This document shows positions 61,380-64,000 of a DNA stretch of 64,000 nucleotides, piece after piece (position 1 is the first letter of the stretch; every line of letters begins with the position of its first letter). A model generated the notes under the pieces. It made no database searches. It had not been told where the DNA came from and was given only the letters and a program-made list of their open reading frames with translations. The translations under genes and the position numbers were made by a program. This DNA is from Auanema rhodensis (lineage: Eukaryota; Nematoda; Chromadorea; Rhabditida; Rhabditidae), in NCBI GenBank assembly GCA_964057225.1, contig OZ059898.1:5146001-5210000 (forward strand), in the 5' to 3' direction.

Positions 61380-62547
61380 TTACTATTTCTGTTAGCTTTT
61401 TTCGATTTATTCTCCTTTGCTACTTTTCTACAACTGTTATTCCTTTATAATATTTGATGAAATATATATTTTTTCTTGTATTTTCTATAATATTTGTAAT
61501 AAAAATAAAATAATAATACAATTAAAAATTAATTTTCATTCGTTATTATATACAAAATAGTTTTTAGTCCTTGAATGAAGAAGACTAAAAACTATAAATA
61601 CATATGATTAAGTTTGCTCGTTGAAATGACAAATGATAATTACCGTAACTAAAAGGTTTTTGTTTTGTTTGTTTCTGATCGAATAAGCTTATATTACCGT
61701 ATATAAATGAACGATAGATGATACTACTAGTATTATATACTTTTCGAGCAAAAAAACAAAATAAAAAGAAAATACATATACATATACTTCATGAAAGAAA
61801 AGTAAATGTCTATTATAGAATACAAAATCAACATAAATGAAGATTTTTATAAAGTGTAAGATGGATGAAGAATATATAAGAACATGAGAAATATGTCTCA
61901 AATCAAAAAATAAAAAAAAAACAAAAAAATGGTATAATAATAATATTTTTAAAGACAATCGGGTCTTTTAGACTCTATAATATATGTTTGAAAAAACATT
62001 AAAATAATCAAATAATGGAAATGTTTTCAGAAATAACAAATAAAAATCCTGACGTGATGAAGAGGGAGTTCAAATAATTCGTTTTAGGTAATAACATATG
62101 AATAGAAGATTTTCTTCAATATTGATGAAAAAGGCGGAATAATATTTTCGCCTATAAACAGACGTAAATACAAGCTATATACAAGTATCCATCAGATTGT
62201 TGAAGAAAAGCTTAGAAAATATTCTCAAAACGAAAAAAAAACCAGAAAATGATAGACGAAAACAAGAAATAGAAGGAGGATTAAAGTGAAAGACAACAAA
62301 TACCGATAAAAAAAGTAAAAAAAAAAGAAATTTTCTTTCTTCGTGTGAATGGATACCAATACGTATTAATCGTAAACCTGAAGCTTGAACTGTTCAAGCT
62401 GTAATAAAAAGCTTTTAAAAAGCTATAATGATTATTCGAATACACTCAAATCCGACAACAACGTTGTAGAATGTCGGAGATCTGATGACTAGGATACTAG
62501 TTATAACATCAACTCGATATTAAGTACGTGGAATTGGTCCCATAACG
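61380..62547. other. Convergent intergenic spacer
   Basis: About 1.17 kb between the EF-hand stop and the Yippee stop. AT-rich with several A-runs; AATAAA-like sites follow the EF-hand stop near 61.5 kb. An inverted CTTGAACTGTTCAAG motif lies near 62.38 kb. No exon was recognised. Confidence 0.5.
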
Positions 62548-63781
62548 TCACGAAATAGATCTGCGTCTGAATTCATGTTCCTCTTGATCTTCATCCCAGC
62601 CATTATCCTTTACCATGTGAGCTAATTCAATAATGAATTTGCCTTCCTTGTACTTTTGTGAAGATTCAAATGCATGTTCCTGTGAAAAAAATAACAAAAT
62701 TAATAAAAATAAAAGAAATTTAAATAATTTTTCATTTGAATTTCATTAAAGAATATATGTTTGCATAAAAATTTTATATTCCCAAAGGATATCTCAATAC
62801 AAATTGTTCTGTAAATTCTCAAATATTGTCATTTATCGTTCAACTTGACGTCTCGATTTCTTCAGTCAAGTTGCTAACAAAAAGTTATAATGAACTTTTT
62901 TATATAGAATTTCTAATATATATTATATATATTTAGTTAAATATATTGAATTTATAAGTATTTTTAATAATTACTTACGTATTTCCATCCAAGTGTTGTT
63001 TTACAATTTTCGCAATAAATATCAGCAACGGCATGTAATCCGGTAAGTAATACACGTTCTTCAGCTGGTCCACATCCAATGTTTACACTTAAATTGAAAT
63101 AAATTATATGATATAGTTAATGAATTAAAATATATTTCAGCTTATTTGATTTAAATATATTTTGCATACGTCAAAGATCATTGAGGAAAAGTTCATAATG
63201 CAATAAGAAATATACCAACAACACTTGTTTCAGGCAAAAATTCAATAAAGTTCTTTTTTTTTGCAAAAAAAAAGATAAATGAACAACATAATTTGTAAGT
63301 TTTTTTGTAACATAAAACTTACACAGCATTGAATAGGTAAGCTTTGCCTTGACTGCCTTGAAATGACTAAAATATTTCAGAATTTTTAATTGAAAATGAA
63401 TGGAAGAATTTTTTACTTTTGAAATTAAATCGCTATGACTAGCCAAATTAGCACGACAATGTAGACAACTATAACAACGATCTCCAGCTGGCAAATAATG
63501 CTGAAAATAGAAGAAACAATGAGTTGCTGAAACTCTATTCATTCATAAAGTTCATTTGAAACAAAAAAAATACAATTTTAATGCATCTTAGATTTATCAC
63601 AATCATTTTTTATAAAATTACTAAGTTAAAAATTATATTTTTAATAATTAATTTTATAATATTTAATATCTTACTTGCAGCATTTTATTTTTTGGAGGAG
63701 TAGTCTTATTATCTTTTTGTGATGTCTCAAGGACTTTCATTCTGGAAAAAAGACGTGGACGATATTTTGGAGCCAGATCTG
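62548..63781 (-). CDS. Yippee-like (YPEL) zinc-binding protein, 5' end outside window
   Basis: The last five exons are present; the first exon or exons lie beyond the right edge, since the leftmost upstream exon begins after an acceptor (63783-63782) without an ATG. It reads [14 protein letters not shown]..., then [79 protein letters not shown] and [20 protein letters not shown]. That is the very conserved Yippee domain with two CxxC pairs (CLHC and CENC) that bind one zinc. It ends [23 protein letters not shown], slightly longer than vertebrate YPEL1-4. YPEL proteins are small and localise to nucleus, centrosome or spindle in other animals; their biochemical activity is unclear. The [14 protein letters not shown] extension is longer than the usual YPEL N-terminus. 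Confidence 0.93.
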
Positions 63782-64000
63782 CTGTAAAAACATATTATAT
63801 AATATATTTTAATTTTTTTTTTAATTTATACTATATACATATATATATATATATAGTATAAAATTTATAAAATAAAGAGAAAATATAAAAAATAAAATAA
63901 AATTATTGTACACAAGTTTCCAGCTCGTTCATATGATTAACAAGCAATATACATAAGGAAAATATTATATAGTATAGTATAGTATGGTATAGTATGGTAT
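63782..64000. other. AT-rich intron and pentamer repeat at the right edge
   Basis: This is probably intron of the Yippee-like gene. It holds a TATATA run at 63838-63856 and, at 63967-64000, a tandem TATAG/TATGG pentamer repeat that runs into the window edge. Confidence 0.55.

Noticed and set aside
1-64000. tRNA genes, spliced-leader RNA genes, CRISPR arrays, telomere repeats or transposase genes
   Set aside because: I looked for T-loop motifs, leader-like sequence, regular spacer repeats, TTAGGC runs and DDE-type or reverse-transcriptase motifs and saw none.

Overview
The window looks like nematode nuclear DNA. It is AT-rich. Its genes are split by many very short introns (about 39-60 bp, GT...AG, with a relaxed TTTAG/TATAG/TTCAG acceptor). 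Several start codons lie 0-50 nt behind a clean 3' splice acceptor, as expected for spliced-leader trans-splicing. The gene content also fits: a divergent nuclear receptor with a CSACAAFF P-box, a seven-helix serpentine chemoreceptor-like gene, a nematode-style cytosolic tyrosine phosphatase, a GCNA/SprT protease and a two-finger BED factor. I cannot place the species. All exon joins were made by eye from reading frame, splice sites and family similarity recalled from memory; no search was run.

Left arm (1-8.4 kb): 1.7 kb with no gene, then RBM42-like RNA-binding protein (minus), divergent to a multi-C2H2 zinc-finger gene (plus), which is tail to tail with a GCNA-like SprT protease (minus).

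Centre (8.4-31.3 kb): 22.9 kb with no convincing protein-coding gene. It is less AT-rich than the introns and is built of alternating purine-rich and pyrimidine-rich blocks. It carries GC-richer islands (15.84-16.31, 20.19-20.67 and 26.3-26.7 kb), short perfect palindromes, hairpins, doubled CACGTG motifs and AP-2-like TGCCC-N-GGGCA motifs. It sits directly upstream of a BED-type transcription factor gene (31.26-35.44 kb) and may be its cis-regulatory domain, or may hold non-coding transcription units. A similar block with a 77-bp imperfect hairpin follows that gene (35.4-37.1 kb).

Right arm (38.3-64 kb): a His/Gly-rich tail-anchored small protein (minus), a serpentine receptor (plus) converging within 85 bp on a nuclear hormone receptor (minus), and a very AT-rich 7.6-kb gap with microsatellites and a long polypurine tract. 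After the gap come a protein tyrosine phosphatase (plus), a secreted Tyr/Asn/Gly-rich repeat protein (minus), a KCTD/T1-BTB protein (minus), an essential-myosin-light-chain-like EF-hand protein (plus) and a Yippee-like zinc protein (minus), which runs off the right edge.

These genes do not form an obvious operon or common pathway. Most neighbours are divergent or convergent, so the layout reads as an ordinary gene-dense nematode arm on each side of one large, non-coding, probably regulatory block.
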